Below, piece by piece: positions 47,211 through 59,900 of a stretch of DNA of 64,000 nt. The stretch covers positions 53,596,516 through 53,660,515 of the forward strand of contig OX457068.1 in assembly GCA_949752795.1 (NCBI GenBank), given 5' to 3'. Origin of the DNA: Hyperoodon ampullatus. Its lineage: Eukaryota; Chordata; Mammalia; Artiodactyla; Ziphiidae. A model generated the notes under the pieces. It searched no databases. It was not told where the DNA came from and was given only the letters and a program-made list of their open reading frames with translations. The first letter of the stretch is position 1. Every line of letters starts with the position of its first letter. The position numbers and the translations under genes were made by a program.

Positions 47211-47430
47211 CTGTTTTTATTTATTTATTTATTTTTTTGTGGTACATGGGCCTCTCACTGTTGTGGCCTCTCCCACTGCGGAGCATAGGCTCCGGATGCA
47301 CAGGCTCAGCGGCCATGGCTCACGAGCCCAGGTGCTCCGTGGCATGTGGGATCTTCCCGGACTGGGGTATGAACCCGTGTCCCCTGTATTGGCAGGTGGA
47401 CTCTCAACCACTGAGCCACCAGGGAAGCCC
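47211..47430 (-). mobile_element. CHR-2 type SINE
   Basis: A TTTA/T-rich tail at 47211-47238, then the reverse complement of the CHR-2 body ending AGGGAAGCCC. Intermediate CpG decay. The flanks CTGTTTTTAT and CTGTGCTTTC hint at a decayed target duplication. Confidence 0.92.
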
Positions 47431-49880
47431 TGTGCTTTCTTTATGATGGGCACTCTCCATTGCAGACCCTGCCCTTCCCTACCTCTTGGTCCACAAGATC
47501 ACCATGAGCTGACCCAGGGCATGACCTCTCTCTGGCTTTCTCCGTGTTTTAATGTCAAGCTGCAGCTAAGCCCTGCTTTCACTCTCTTTCTGCTGTTGAG
47601 TGTGGCTGTCCCATATATTACCTGCCCTCAGGGCTTATTAAATGGGATCAACAAATTCATCATTAATAATGTAGCAGCTGTTAACTGTCACCATATGAGT
47701 TAATAAAGGCAAAGCCATGCTGAGCTCTCAGCAACAAGGGAGACACAGGATGAGAAGAAGCTTGTGGTAGAGTAGGGTATCAACCTAGCTAGATGAAGGA
47801 AGGGGGAAGGCAGTCCTCCATCTGGCATCCAGAGGGCACTGTTGCATATTTGGACCACAACTCATGGAACAGCCCTAGTCTGGTTTAAAAAAATCATCAG
47901 TAGGGAATTTCAGGCAGTAGTGATATTTCCAGAAAGTCAAAGTAATAGCAGTGGCTCTTGAAGACATTTCATAGGGAGTGCATCTACCAGCAGTGGAGTA
48001 TACGGTGGGGTGAGGCATTCAAAAGGCAGTCAGAGCTGGCAGATGACACAACACAGTGTGCAAACATTCCAGACATGTGTGCAACGTCTCAGGCCAGGAG
48101 CCCAGGGACCGTGAAGTACTGGAACCGAAGTTAAGGTATGGTCATGAGAAAGGGCAAGCAGAGCAGGGGTTTCTAGGAGGCGTATAGAGGATGCATGGGA
48201 ATACAGAGAGCACAACCAAGTGTCGAGTCAGGAATCTTATGATTTTTTTCCTCTACAACTAAACTCTCACTCAAATTCAATAAGATCTGTGTGTTCTGTC
48301 TCTTGAAAACTGCCTTCCTCAAATCTTTTCGATTTAGTTTCCATGAAAGAAATAATTATATTTCTTTTGCATTCATACTTTATTGGTTTACATATTATTT
48401 AGTTAAAATGTGTCATTATAATAAAAAGCCCCAAATGGAAAAACTGTTTGGTCATAAACACAACTGACTCTTGGTGGTGAGTATGGAACTCACAGGTGGG
48501 AACAGAAGTATGTAGGCAAACCAGGGAATCTCCTCCTGGTCAACTGTATTTAGTTTGCTCTGGGAGTAAGAGAGAACACTAATTAATCCTAAGTGTGAGG
48601 TAAGTTTCATCTCCTGTCCTTCACTACACTGCTTCTCAGCCAGAAGGAGGAAAGTATAAGGCCCTGAAGGATGAGGGATCAAGAATTCAAGGAGGGAATG
48701 TGGTGAATGATGAAGGGTGATAAGAGTTGCTTAAAATCTTATATTTATATATGCTTACTGGTGTATATACATACATGTGTGCAAGCACGTGCATGAAAGT
48801 GTGTGTGTGAACGTATTGCAAAGAAATAATGATCTTTGTGAAGGCAACCATAAGCAAAGAGGTGCAGTTAGAGGCCAGATTACAAATAATTAAGGAGTGT
48901 CTAAATGGCAAGGCAGTTGAAATAGCAGGTGTGGACTATTCTTGAATTAGGAGCCCAGGTAAAGGAGAAGGATAAGGAGTTCAGTGGAGGAGCAAGGGGG
49001 TACCAAGACAGATTTTGTAACATAAAGAAGACAAGATCATGTTTATAGTTGAAAGTAGCATGCTAATGGAGAGGGATATTGAAAGGTTAAGAGGAAGAGT
49101 AAGGGAGTTGAGAAGATGTACTACAAAAGCAAAGGCAAATAATACAAATATCTGCCCCAGAAGAGCATGGAAAGTTCTAAGACAAAAGCAGAGATGTATT
49201 AAAACACAGACAAAGGATTCTGCTACCTCTACTAGAAGAGGATCTATAGATACATATAGATAGGAAAAATGTTTTAAGGCAATGAAGTTACTGGGGATAA
49301 AATACATACAGTGATCATATAAATGAGGGACTCAGAACTATGTAAGTGCTTCAAGAAAGGCTTACCAGGTAAGGATAAGATTGAAATGTGAACTAAAATA
49401 TGAAAGGGATTTTCCAAGCAAACTAATGGGGAGGCAATTCTGGGCAGAAGACTCACAGGTGCAATCTCACAGAGGTGAACAATGCAGAGTTGGGATTAGT
49501 GGTTTGATGTGGCATCTGAGCAAACTAATTATGGCTGGGGTGGGGAGTGGGGGAAGGCTGAAGCTGGACACAACAGCATAGAAAATACCTTATTTTTACA
49601 TTTTTATTCTTAGAATGAGGAGATTGGATTTTACCCTGTAGTTTGGGGACCTCTGTCTAACAATGATTTTCAAAAATCTAATTCACGTCTATCAAGATGG
49701 TGCAGACATGATAGCATGTGAGACATGTGATAACCAGACCATTCTTTCTGAAGCAATAATAACAGTCCCCTGTTTTGAGAAAGTCTTTTTGCATCATCTT
49801 AAAGATATCTGTAGAATTTGAAACATAAAACGGAAGGTCCTTGTTTCATAATTTAGGCCTAATGGGGATTCTCTGTCTCT
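47431..49880. other. No gene seen; old sequence
   Basis: The stretch 49380-49660 again weakly resembles the unnamed ancient repeat (GGAGGCAATTCTGGGCAGAA). Short frames only; no recognisable gene content. Confidence 0.45.
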
Positions 49881-49908
49881 CTCACTCTCTATATATGGAT
49901 AAGCATAC

Positions 49909-49914
<6 letters not shown>

Positions 49915-49974
<60 letters not shown>
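49915..49974. repeat. (TA)n(CA)n compound microsatellite
   Basis: About 40 bases of TA followed by about 18 bases of CA. It stands just before the 5' edge of L1-D. Confidence 0.95.
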
Positions 49975-49975
<1 letters not shown>

Positions 49976-50010
49976 TGCACTATATATATACGTAGATCTA
50001 GGAAATAAGG

Positions 50011-50021
50011 TGAAAGTGATG
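50011..50021 (+). repeat. L1-D target-site duplication, 5' copy
   Basis: TGAAAGTGATG, repeated exactly at 54461-54471 just after the second L1-D 3' end. Extending leftwards, AAGG against AAGA keeps 14 of 15 matching. The outer duplication therefore spans both L1 segments. Confidence 0.7.
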
Positions 50022-53000
50022 ATGGAGGCTAAATAATACACTATTAAATGACAAAGTGATCACTGAAGAAATCAAAGAGGAAATAAAAAAATACCTAGAA
50101 ACAAACGACAATGAAAATATGATGACTAAAAACTTATGGGAGGCAACAAAACAGTTCTGAGTGGGAAGTTTATGGCAATACAATGCTACCTCAAGAAACA
50201 AGAAACATCTCAAATAAACAACCTAAATTTATACCTAAAGCAATTAGAGAAAGAAGAACAAAAAACCCCCCAAAGTTAACAGAGGGAAAGAAATCATAAA
50301 GATCAGATCAGAAATAAATGAAAAAGAAATGAAGGAAATGATAGCAGAGATCAATAAAATTAAAAGCTGTTTCTTTGAGAATATAAACAAAATTGATAAA
50401 CAATTAGCCAGACTCATCAAGAAAAAAAAGGGAGAAGACTCAAATCAATAGATTTAGAAATGAAAAAGGAGAAGTAACAACTGACACTTCAGAAACACAA
50501 AGGATCAGGAGAGATTTATACAAGCAACTCTATGCCAATAACATGGACAACCTGGAAGAAATGGACAAATTCTTAGAAAAGCACAACCTTCTGAGACTGA
50601 ATGAGGAAGAAATAGAAAATATAAGCAGACCAATCACAAGCACTGAAATTGAGACTGTGATAGAAAATCTTCCAACAAACAAAAGCCCGGGACCAAATGA
50701 CTTCACAGGTGAACTCTATCAAACATTTAGAGAAGAGGTAACAGCTATCCTTCTCAAACTCTTCCAATATATAGCAGAGGGAGGAACACTCCCAAACTCA
50801 TTCTACTAGGCCACAACCACCCTGATACCAAAACCAGACAAAGATGTCACAAAGAAAGAAAACTACAGGCCAATATCACTAATGAACATAGATGCAAAAA
50901 TCCTCAACAAAATACTAGCAAACAGAATCCAACAACACATTAAAAGATCATACACCATGATCAAGTGGGGCTTATCCCAGGAATGCAAGGATTCTTCATT
51001 ATACACAAATCAATCAATGTGATACACCATATTAACAAATTGAAGGAGAGAAACCATATGATCATCTCAGTTGATACAGAGAAAGCTTTTGACAAAATTC
51101 AACACCCATTTATGATAAAAACCCTGAAGAAAGCAGGCATAGAGGGAACTTTCCTCAACATAATAAAGGCCATATATGACAAACCCACAGCCAATATCGT
51201 CCTCAATGGTGGAAAACTGAAACCATTTCCACTAAGATCAGGAACAAGACAAGGTTGCCCACTCTCACCATGATTATTCAACATAGTTTTGGAAGCTTTA
51301 GCCACAGCAATCAGAGAACAAAAAGAAAAAAAAAGGAATCCAAAATGGAAAAGAAGAAGTAAAGCTGTTACTGTTTGCAGCTGACATGATACTATACATA
51401 GAGAATCCTAAAGATGCCACAGAAAACTAGTAGAGCTAATCAATGAATTTGGTAAACTAGCAGGATACAAAATCAATGCACAGAAATCTCTTGTGTTCCT
51501 ATATACTAATGATGAAAAATCTGAAAGAGAAATTAAGGAAACACTCCCATTTACCATTTCAACAGAAAGAATAAAATACCAAGGAATAAACCTACCTAAG
51601 GAGACAAAAGACCTGTATACAGAAAACTATAAGACACTGATGAAAGATATTAAAGATGATACAAATGGAGAGGTATACCATGTTCTTGGGCTGGAAGAAT
51701 CAACATTGTGAAAATGACTCTACTACCTAAGTCAATCTGCAGATTCAATGCAATCCCTGTGAAACTATCAATGGCACTTTTCACAGAACTACAAAAGAAT
51801 TTCATAATTTGTTTGGAAACACAAAAGACCCTGTATAGCCACAGCAATCTTGAGAAAGAAAAATGAAGCTGCAGGAATCAGGCTCTCTTATTTCAGACTA
51901 TACTACAAAGCTACAGTAATCAAGGCAGTATGGTACTGGCACAAAAACAGAAATATGGATCAATGGAACAGGATAGAAAGCCCAGAGATAAACCCATGCA
52001 CATATGGTCACCTTATTTTTGATAAAAGAGGCAAGAATATACAATGGAGAAAAGATAGCCTCTTCAAAAAGTGGTGCTGGGAAAACTGGACAGCTACATG
52101 TAAAAAAATGATATTGGAACACTCCTTAACACTATACACAAAAATAAACTCAAAATGGAATAAGGACATAAATTTAAGTTCAGACACTATAAAACTCTTG
52201 GAGGAAAACATAGGCAAAACACTCTATAACATAAATCACAGCAAGATCCTTTTTCAACCATGTCCTAGAGAAATGGAAATAAAAACAAAAATAAACAAAT
52301 GGGACCTAATGAAACATCAAAGCTTTTGCACAGCAAAGGAAACCATAAACAAGTCAAAAAGACAACTCTCAGAATTGGAGAAAAAATTGGTAAAAGAAGC
52401 AACTGACAAAGGATTAATCTCCAAAATGTCCAAGAAGCTCATGTAGCTCAGTATTAAAAAAAACAAACAACCCAATCCAAAAGTGGGCAGAACACCTAAA
52501 TAGACATTTCTCCAAAGAAGATATACAGATTTGCAACAAACACATGAAATGATGCTCAACATCACTAATCATTAGAGAAATTCAAATCAAAACTACAATG
52601 AAGTATCACCTCACACTTGTCAGAATGGCCATCATCAGAAAATCTACAAATAATAAATGCTGGAGAGGGTGTGGAGAAAAGAGAACCCTCTTGCACTGTT
52701 AGTGGTAATGTTAATTGATACAGCCACTATGGAGAATAGTATGGAGGTTCCTTAAAGTACTAAAAATAGAACTACCATGTGGCCCAGCAATTCAACTACT
52801 GGACATATACCCTGAGAAAACCATAATTCAAAAAGAGTCATGTACCACAATATTCATTGCAGCACTTTTTACAATAGTCAGGACTTGGAAGCAACCTAAG
52901 TGTCCACTGACAGATGAATGGATAAAGAAGTTGTTACACAGATATATAATGGAATATTTCTCAGCCATAAAAAGAAACAAAATTGAACTATCTGTAGTGA

Positions 53001-53044
53001 GGTGGATGGACCTAGATTCTGTCATACATAGTGAAGTAAGTTAG
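50022..53044 (+). pseudogene. L1-D ORF2 pseudogene (reverse transcriptase to C-terminus)
   Basis: Broken frames: RT entry 50543-50809, palm 50965-51273, and C-terminal 51850-52446 (198 codons) and 52715-53044. The catalytic box at 51374-51385 reads FAAD, with GCT replacing the first catalytic Asp codon. A CAG to TAG change at about 53042-53044 ends the last frame. The endonuclease is absent. Confidence 0.85.
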
Positions 53045-53068
53045 TAAGAGGAATACATATACCGATGC

Positions 53069-53090
53069 TAACACACACACACACACACAT

Positions 53091-53127
<37 letters not shown>

Positions 53128-53128
53128 A
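53069..53128. repeat. (CA)n(TA)n microsatellite in the L1-D 3'UTR
   Basis: CA units with one TA break, then TATATA, at the ACACAC/ATATAT junction common in this L1 3'UTR. Confidence 0.93.
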
Positions 53129-53504
53129 AATCTAAAAAAATAAGTTTCTGATGAACCTAGGGGCAGGACAGGAATAAAGATGCAGACGTAGAGAATGGAC
53201 TTGAGGACACGGTGAGGGGGAAGGTCTGGCTGGGACAAAGTGAGACAGTAGAATTGACATATATACACTACCAATGTAAAATAGATAGCTAGTGGGAGGC
53301 AGCTGCATAGCACAGGGAGATCAGCTCGGTGCTTTGTGGTGGGATAGGGAGGGTGGGAAGGAGATGCAAGAGGGAGGAGATATGGTGATATATGTATATG
53401 TATGGCTGATTCACTCTGTTATACAGTAGAAAGTAACACACCATTGTAATGCAATTATACTCCTATGAAGATGTTAAAAAATATTTAAAAAACCCCCAAA
53501 TCAG

Positions 53505-54457
53505 AAATACAATAGCCAGGACATGGACAAAAACTAAGTGTCCATCGAGAGATGAATGGATAAAGAAGATGTGGCACATATATACAATGGAATATTACTC
53601 AGCCATAGAAAGAAACGAAATTGAGTTATTTGTAGTGAGTTGGATGGATCTAGAGTGTCTCATACAGAGTGAAATAAGTCAGAAAGAGAAAAACAAATAA
53701 TGTATGCTAACACATATATATAGAATAATAATAAAAAAAAAGATTCTGAAGAACCTAGGAGCAGGACAGGAATAAAGGCGCAGCCATAGGGGCTTCCCTG
53801 GTGGCACAGTAGTTATGAATCCGCCTGCCAATGCAGGGGACAAGGGTTCGATCCCTGGTTCGGGAAATCCCACATGCAGCAGAGCAACTAAGCCCATGCA
53901 CCACAACTACTGAGCCTGAGCTCTAGAGCCCGTGAGCCACAACTACTGAAGCCCGCGTGCCTAGAGCCCATGCTCTGCAAGAAGGGAAGCCACTGCAGTA
54001 AGAAGCCCACACACCGTAACAAAGAGTAGCTCCTGCTCGCCACAACTAGATAGCCCACATGCAGCGACGAAGACCTGACACAGCCAAAAATAAATTAATT
54101 AATTAAAAAGAAAAAAATATTTAAGACACAGACGTAGAGAATGGACTTGCGGACATGGCGGGGGAGGGGGCTGGAAGGGTAAGCTGACACGACGTGAGAG
54201 TGGCATGTACATATATACACTACCAAATGTAAAAGAGATAGCTAGTGGGAAGCAGTTGCACAGCACAGGGAGATCGGCTCGGTGCATTGTGACCACATAG
54301 ATGGATGGGATATGGAGTGTGGGAGGGAGACGCAAGAGGGAGTAAATATGGGGATATATGTATATGTATAGCTGATTCACTTTGTTATAAAGTAGAAACT
54401 AACACACCATTGTAAAGCAATTATGCTCCAATAAAGATGCTAAAAAGAAAAAACAAA
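53505..54457 (+). mobile_element. L1-D second segment: repeated ORF2 end and type B 3'UTR
   Basis: Repeats the L1 from ACAATAGCCAGGACATGG (equivalent to about 52868) to the 3' end, interrupted by a CHR-type SINE at 53790-54120. It ends ATGCTCCAATAAAGATGCTA plus an A-rich tail, then the outer target duplication at 54461. The frame at 53449-53700 is the ORF2 C-terminus. Confidence 0.85.
53790..54120 (+). mobile_element. CHR-1 type SINE
   Basis: About 320 bp, longer than the CHR-2 copies. It has the GGCTTCCCTGGTGGCACAGT head, an intact pol III B box GGTTCGATCC at 53845-53854, CACAACTACTGAGCC repeats, and the end GACACAGCCAAAAATAAATT. It is inserted in the L1 3'UTR. The flanks CGCAGCCATAG and CACAGACGTAG are the two copies of the interrupted L1 sequence. 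Confidence 0.88.
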
Positions 54458-54471
54458 AGATGAAAGTGATG

Positions 54472-55330
54472 TACAAGGTTAAAATGTACAGGCTATCTTT
54501 ATGTTCAATAAAGCATCTTTAATTTTCAGAAAGAAGAAAGAAAGGGGGAAATAAAAAGGAGATTTCTGTCTGAGATCCCGAGGCAGAAGTATAATGCTGG
54601 AGGAGAAGATAAATATGAGCCCTTGGCAGAGAAGGAGAATTGCCCTCCTTAACCCAGGCAGGGGAGAATAGATCCGAAGGAAAGAAGGGTTTAGTAAGAA
54701 TTTCTGAGGCTTCTAAGCCTTCTATGAGTTGTCTTTCCTTTCTGTTTTTTTTTTTTTTTTTAACATCGACCAGAAAGCTTTGTTGTCTAGGAAAGGGTAA
54801 AAGGATGTCTGGCTCAATTGGAATTGACAAAACTAGGCAACTCAGAGAGGGCAGTCTCAGGAGCAGCCTTTAACCACAAAAGAGATATTGAAGGCGATGC
54901 AATCGATAGAACTGGAGCGGACACGGGAGGAAGATGATGAAACCCATCAAATTCCATCACTGGGCAGAAGTGGTCAGCGTCAGCTTCTTCAGCAAGGGTC
55001 ACTCGATGTCAGCCTCCATTCAGGGGCTTTCTCCTCCCCTGCTGATTACATTCTTAGGACCATAAAGTTTGAGTGTCGGGAGGGAATAATTCATGCTGCC
55101 TGCTTCAAACTTCTTCCTGGGACTGAGCCCCTTTCACTGTGGTCTCTCCAGTTAGGTTTTCTGGACTCATGGGTTACAGAGACTCAACTGCCCAGAGTAC
55201 CCAAAAGGTAGGACTTTTCTACTTGAAAACACATTCATTCATTAGTTCATTCTTTCATTCAGTTGTTCAGTCATAATTTATTCCTATTCATGGCAGGTTT
55301 TAGGAAATATGGCTATAGATATTTTGCAGC
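54472..55330. other. No gene seen; unique sequence with a T run
   Basis: A T run at about 54745-54760. Frames at 54888-55211 and 54519-54830 have no recognisable content. Confidence 0.45.
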
Positions 55331-55332
55331 TT

Positions 55333-55632
55333 CTTCCATCAAGAAGTGAAGTCTATTTCCCCTGACTTAGCACTTGATTTAACGTAAAAGAACAAGGAGG
55401 ATGAGAGACATATGGAGAGACCCAATTGCCCCAGTCATCTCCATCATATCTGAGCTCAGACATGTGTGTAAATGTAGCTGACACCATGTGGATAGAAATG
55501 GGATCAGCTGAGCCCAGCTCCAAATGCTGATGCACAGGGTCTTTAGCAAACAATGGGTTCAAAATAAACATTTCAGTCAATAGGTTTTGGGGTTGTTTAT
55601 TACTCAACACCAGCTAACTGATATATCATCTA
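55333..55632 (+). mobile_element. MLT1-type LTR (MaLR)
   Basis: Contains CTGAGCCCAGCTCCAAATGC, AATAAACATTTC and the MLT1 3' end GGTTTTGGGGTTGTTTATTA ... AGCTAACTGATA. Decayed; the 5' part is unclear. Confidence 0.7.
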
Positions 55633-55744
55633 AGGATAGATTTAGGAAGACTCCAAATGGAAAGCATACAGAAATCCATTCTGCTGAGTCTCTCAGGGTT
55701 ACCAGAGGCTCACCGAAAAAGTTTAAGTAGAATATAACTATCTT

Positions 55745-56018
55745 AAAACTGTCCTAATAGGGCTTCCCTGGTGGTGCAGTGGTTGAGGGTCTGCCTGCCA
55801 ATGCAGGGGATACGGGTTCGTGCCCTGGTCCAGGAAGATCCCACATGCCACGGAGCGGCTGGGCCTATGAGCCATGGCCGCTGAGCCTGCACGTCCGGAG
55901 CCTGTGCTCCACAACGGGAGGGGCTGCAGCAGTGAGAGGCCTGCATACCGCAAACAACAACAACAACAACAAAACAAACAAACAAACAAAACAAAACAAA
56001 AAGAAAACTGTCCTAATA
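55745..56018 (+). mobile_element. CHR-2 type SINE with 15-bp target duplications
   Basis: The body begins GGGCTTCCCTGGTGGTGCAG and ends at a (CAA)n/(CAAA)n tail near 56003. Identical duplications AAAACTGTCCTAATA lie at 55745-55759 and 56004-56018. The first is preceded by TT, so the nick site TT/AAAA is a perfect L1-endonuclease target. Confidence 0.95.
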
Positions 56019-56730
56019 AACTATCATTAAACATCAAGAATTCAATCATAGCATTCAGGCAAAATTCCAGGTAAATGTTGATTGCAGTTAAAAAACATCC
56101 ATCCAAATGACTGCGTCGTATCAAGAAAACAGTGTTGTGCATAGCATCTATAAAGGGGTGTATCAGAAGCCAAAGAAATGGAATGTTCTCTGTCCCTGGA
56201 AAGATGAAGTGAGGAGTCTGTTTCGGCATCTCTTGAGTGGTAAGTATATGCCTGTCACAGAGTGGGGTGCATCTGGTTGTAAACTTGATTATGTGATCGA
56301 GGTCATTCTCTTTCTCTCCCTGCTCTGTTCCCCTTTCATCAAACAACTCTTGGATTATAATTTGGTTTCCTGTACATACTTGTTCACAGGAAAGAACATG
56401 TTTATCCATAAACACTGACATTCTGTCTAATTAATAGTTATATTTCTCATTGTAAATTAGTGAATTGGGCTGCTGTGTTTAATAGATTGTCTTTGTAAGC
56501 TTGTTTCATGCATTTGCTGTGCTACCAGTCTGATTTCAAGCCTGTAAGTCTAGGATTCAGAAAATGGTGAATTCACCAAACACATGCTCTTTTTACTTAA
56601 ATACCAAACAGGTGCCTTCACTGGCAATACTTAACCTCATTTGTAAGTTTTCTTCAAACTGCAGAACAGCCAAGGTCTCCTGATTCCAAGATAAACTCTC
56701 TTCTCACTTCTCCATGTTGTTAGTTATAAT
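56019..56730. other. No gene seen; old sequence
   Basis: The minus-strand frame at 55738-56421 (227 codons) is mostly the reverse of the SINE plus chance sequence. Nothing else is recognised. Confidence 0.5.
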
Positions 56731-56734
56731 ACTA

Positions 56735-56965
56735 GCTAATGTTTCTCGAGGGATCACTGGGTGCCAGACATTGTTCTAAGGGCTTTACATGGGTTACCTC
56801 ATCCAAACCTCACAGTGACCCTAGGAGTAATGCAGTAATGCTATTCTAATTTGACAGATGAGGAAACTGACAGGCAGAGAGATTTAGTAACCTTCACATA
56901 GGTAGTAAAAACTGAGCTGGAATTCAGACCTAGGAAGTATGATTCGGAATGCTTAACTATGACCA
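56735..56965 (+). mobile_element. MIR SINE
   Basis: A long MIR copy: GGGTGCCAGACATTGTTCTA, GGCTTTACATGGGTTACCTC, TTGACAGATGAGGAAACTGA, and the AGCTGGAATTCAGACC end block. Confidence 0.88.
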
Positions 56966-59900
56966 CCAAGCTTACATATGGGACATTACTTGCCCAGCTA
57001 GGGATGATGCTACCTTTTTTTTATATCGCTTTCTTCAAGAAGAAATCCAGAACAACTCCAAACATCTATTAGATTAAGTCCAAAGTCCTCTATACGGCTT
57101 AAAAGCACTCTTGAATCTGATCTCAACGTACTGATAGAACTCAACTCCTGTTTCAGTTAAGCTTAACAATCAATTATTTGAAATGTTTTATATGCCAGAC
57201 ATCAAGCTCCATGTTGATGGAGAAGCAAAGATGAGTAAAAGAGATTATAACCTAAATAAGCAGATAAAACTCAAATCTGTGAAAATATAACTAGCAGAAT
57301 TAGGCAGTTAGTGCATGTTTATAGCAGAAGAAATTCGCTTTTGAACTGGGGATGCTGATGACTTAGAGAGGAGATAGGATGTAAAGTCATCTCAATGAGG
57401 CTTGTGTTAGACCGAGAGGAAGGAGAAAATAATTCATTACAGATAAGAAGAGCAGTATAAGCAAAGACAAGATCTTAAAAGAGCCATGGTCATTATGGAA
57501 ACAGAAAATGCACAAGTGTGATAAAAGCAAAGGAGTATGATTGCAATTAATGTGAAAAAAATAGAGAGCAGCTGAGTGGTGGACAGGTTAAGAGGTTTAA
57601 AATGATAGGTCAGCTCTGAGAAAAAAAATTATGTATTGTGATTTTAGCACATTCACAATGAGTTGATGGTTGAAGCCTTGAGAATTGTGGGGCTCTTCAA
57701 TGTAGTCTTGAAAAAGCAATTGGTGCTGGAGAGGACTACTCATTTGACTCCCTGTTCCAACCTGCTAATCTGGCAGCTCTGATGGATAAATCATGGGCTG
57801 TGCCGGCACTAACGTGATGTTATCAGGGGTACATTCTGGGTCTCAGTATTCCCTTCAAATTCTTCTCAATTGATGACTTCCAGGGTCATCTATGTTTGTG
57901 AAAGGCCTAGTATATCCCTGTCTTAAATGTTTGCAAAACAACAAGATATTGAAGTCTTTGAAAATTTCTGCCACACAAAAATGTTTTTAGTTCTATTTAG
58001 TATATCTTCCCAAGCTTATTGTTATGGAATTTCCCTTGACTCCTGTAAGAACTACTGTTATCACATGGGTTAGTGTTCCCTTCTGTCGAAGGGTTGGGAA
58101 TCTTCTATTTAATTGATGTCCTTTATTAAATAAATGTCACAATATATCTTCTTCCTTTAGGGGACAGTGGGAAGAGCACAGAACTAGCAATGGGACAGCT
58201 AAGTTCTGGTCCTCAGGACTGACCAGCAGTGTGACTTTATATGAATAATGGTGCTGAACAAACATTTTCTCATAGGATGAGTGGGGCTGATGACTTCTGA
58301 CTTTTCTTCTAAGAGCATCACAGGAATAGATTGAACTAACATATTGATAGTTTTGAATATACAAGGATAGTTATTGGTTTTCTACACTGAAGTTTGAGCC
58401 TGAATTCTGAACCAGGTTGAGTGTATTAATTTTATAACCAGATAATACTTTTGTACCATTTCCTCTTGACTCTAATGAAGTGAAACAGCATGGCTTCTGC
58501 CTTAGCCCCTAATCTTGAATGATCTGAAAAAAGAAACATGAGCCTTAAGATTAAGAAAACAAGAAAACATTCCTACCACCAGCTGCCCTAAAAATGTTCT
58601 GTACAAAGGTTCTGAATTGGGCACATTGGAAACCAGGCTCTCAGTATTGACTAGAGCAAGTCAGATCCCTTCTGTTTGTTGCAGTTTCATGACATGGGAA
58701 AGTGAAGTTTAGACTAGACCAGTGTCAAATTTCTCTTTATCAGTGCACAAAAACATTGCTCTTATCTCATGATCTGGAAGAAGGGAACATTAGGGAGTGA
58801 TGGAGAGTTTGGTATCCCACTTCATTCTGAAGAGACATTGAGTGTTACTGATCTTAGCTCTGCCCTCCCATGTATAAACTTTCCTTACAGCAAAGAGTCC
58901 AGATTTAGCATGTTAGTATAAGACAGGAAACTTGGAGGTTTTTGTGATTAATATTCTGGTAAGCCTCCAAAGCCCATCTCCAGTGATTCGAGCACTTCTT
59001 TGGAGCATTTGTCTGCTCTGTTTTGAGCATCTGTTTTGATGTCTGTATACCAGCGTTGAGTTCACCTCCTAACTAAGAGGATCTGTCATATTAATTCCTG
59101 AGTTCCAGAAATCAGGGACCACCATACCTTGGCTAATCTAAATCTCCATAGAGGCAAACTCTTTCCCCAGAACTCCAACCTAAGAAAAGTAAAAGCTGGT
59201 TTTGACTGCTCAAATGCAGTGACCTCAACTTTTTTTTGGCTTTTTTTTTTTGGCTTCTTTTTTTTTTTTTTGATGAATTACCACGAGGCTAATGGTTGGA
59301 GAGGTTGAAAGGGAATTAGAAAGGTAGAAATGTAAAGTACAAATGGGGTGGCTTCACGGATAAAAGCATTTGGGGGAGGACTGGTTGAAAAATCTGCTGA
59401 GTTTAGGAGGTATAGAAAATCTTTTATCTTTTATTGTTGCTTCACTTGGACTGAGAAATCTGCTCATGGAGTTGGCAGTGAGGTAGTCAACCAACTCCAG
59501 GAATGCCAATATGTCAAAAGGAAACCTTTTCCCTACAGCAAATAAAATATTAAGAGGGCTCAACGAAAGCCAGTGGGAAGTGGCCTGGAGAAGATGAAAA
59601 ATTAGTTTTAATGCATGGGAGACTAAGTAATTCACTTATTTCACAACCTCAATCAATTTTAATATTCTAGTATTTAATGCGAATTTGGTGGCTCTCTAAT
59701 AATATTTTAAAAGTTGCTTCTCCATTTTTGGCTTTTGTCCTGTGAGTACTTGAGTACTTTTTATTTCCTTAGCCATTTTTCTTAGTGTCATGATAGGGAG
59801 TTTTCAGTGGATTCACATTACTCAAGGCTAGAATCTACCCTCTCCTCTCCTTACCAGTTTTAAAAGTTATAAGATTACTAAATAGGGAGCAGAGGCAGTA

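Larger units (their letters stand above)
50022..53478 (+). mobile_element. L1-D, 5'-truncated L1 with type B 3'UTR
   Basis: It starts after the endonuclease domain at GGAGGCTAAATAATACACTA and runs through RT and the C-terminal region to a type B 3'UTR ending near 53478. A second L1 3' segment follows at once. Confidence 0.88.

Noticed and set aside
55738..56421. 227-codon minus-strand frame as a gene
   Set aside because: Its C-terminal half is the reverse of a CHR-2 SINE (the recurring 'SLLWPLPLW' chance peptide also seen at 16.7, 27.6 and 47.3 kb).
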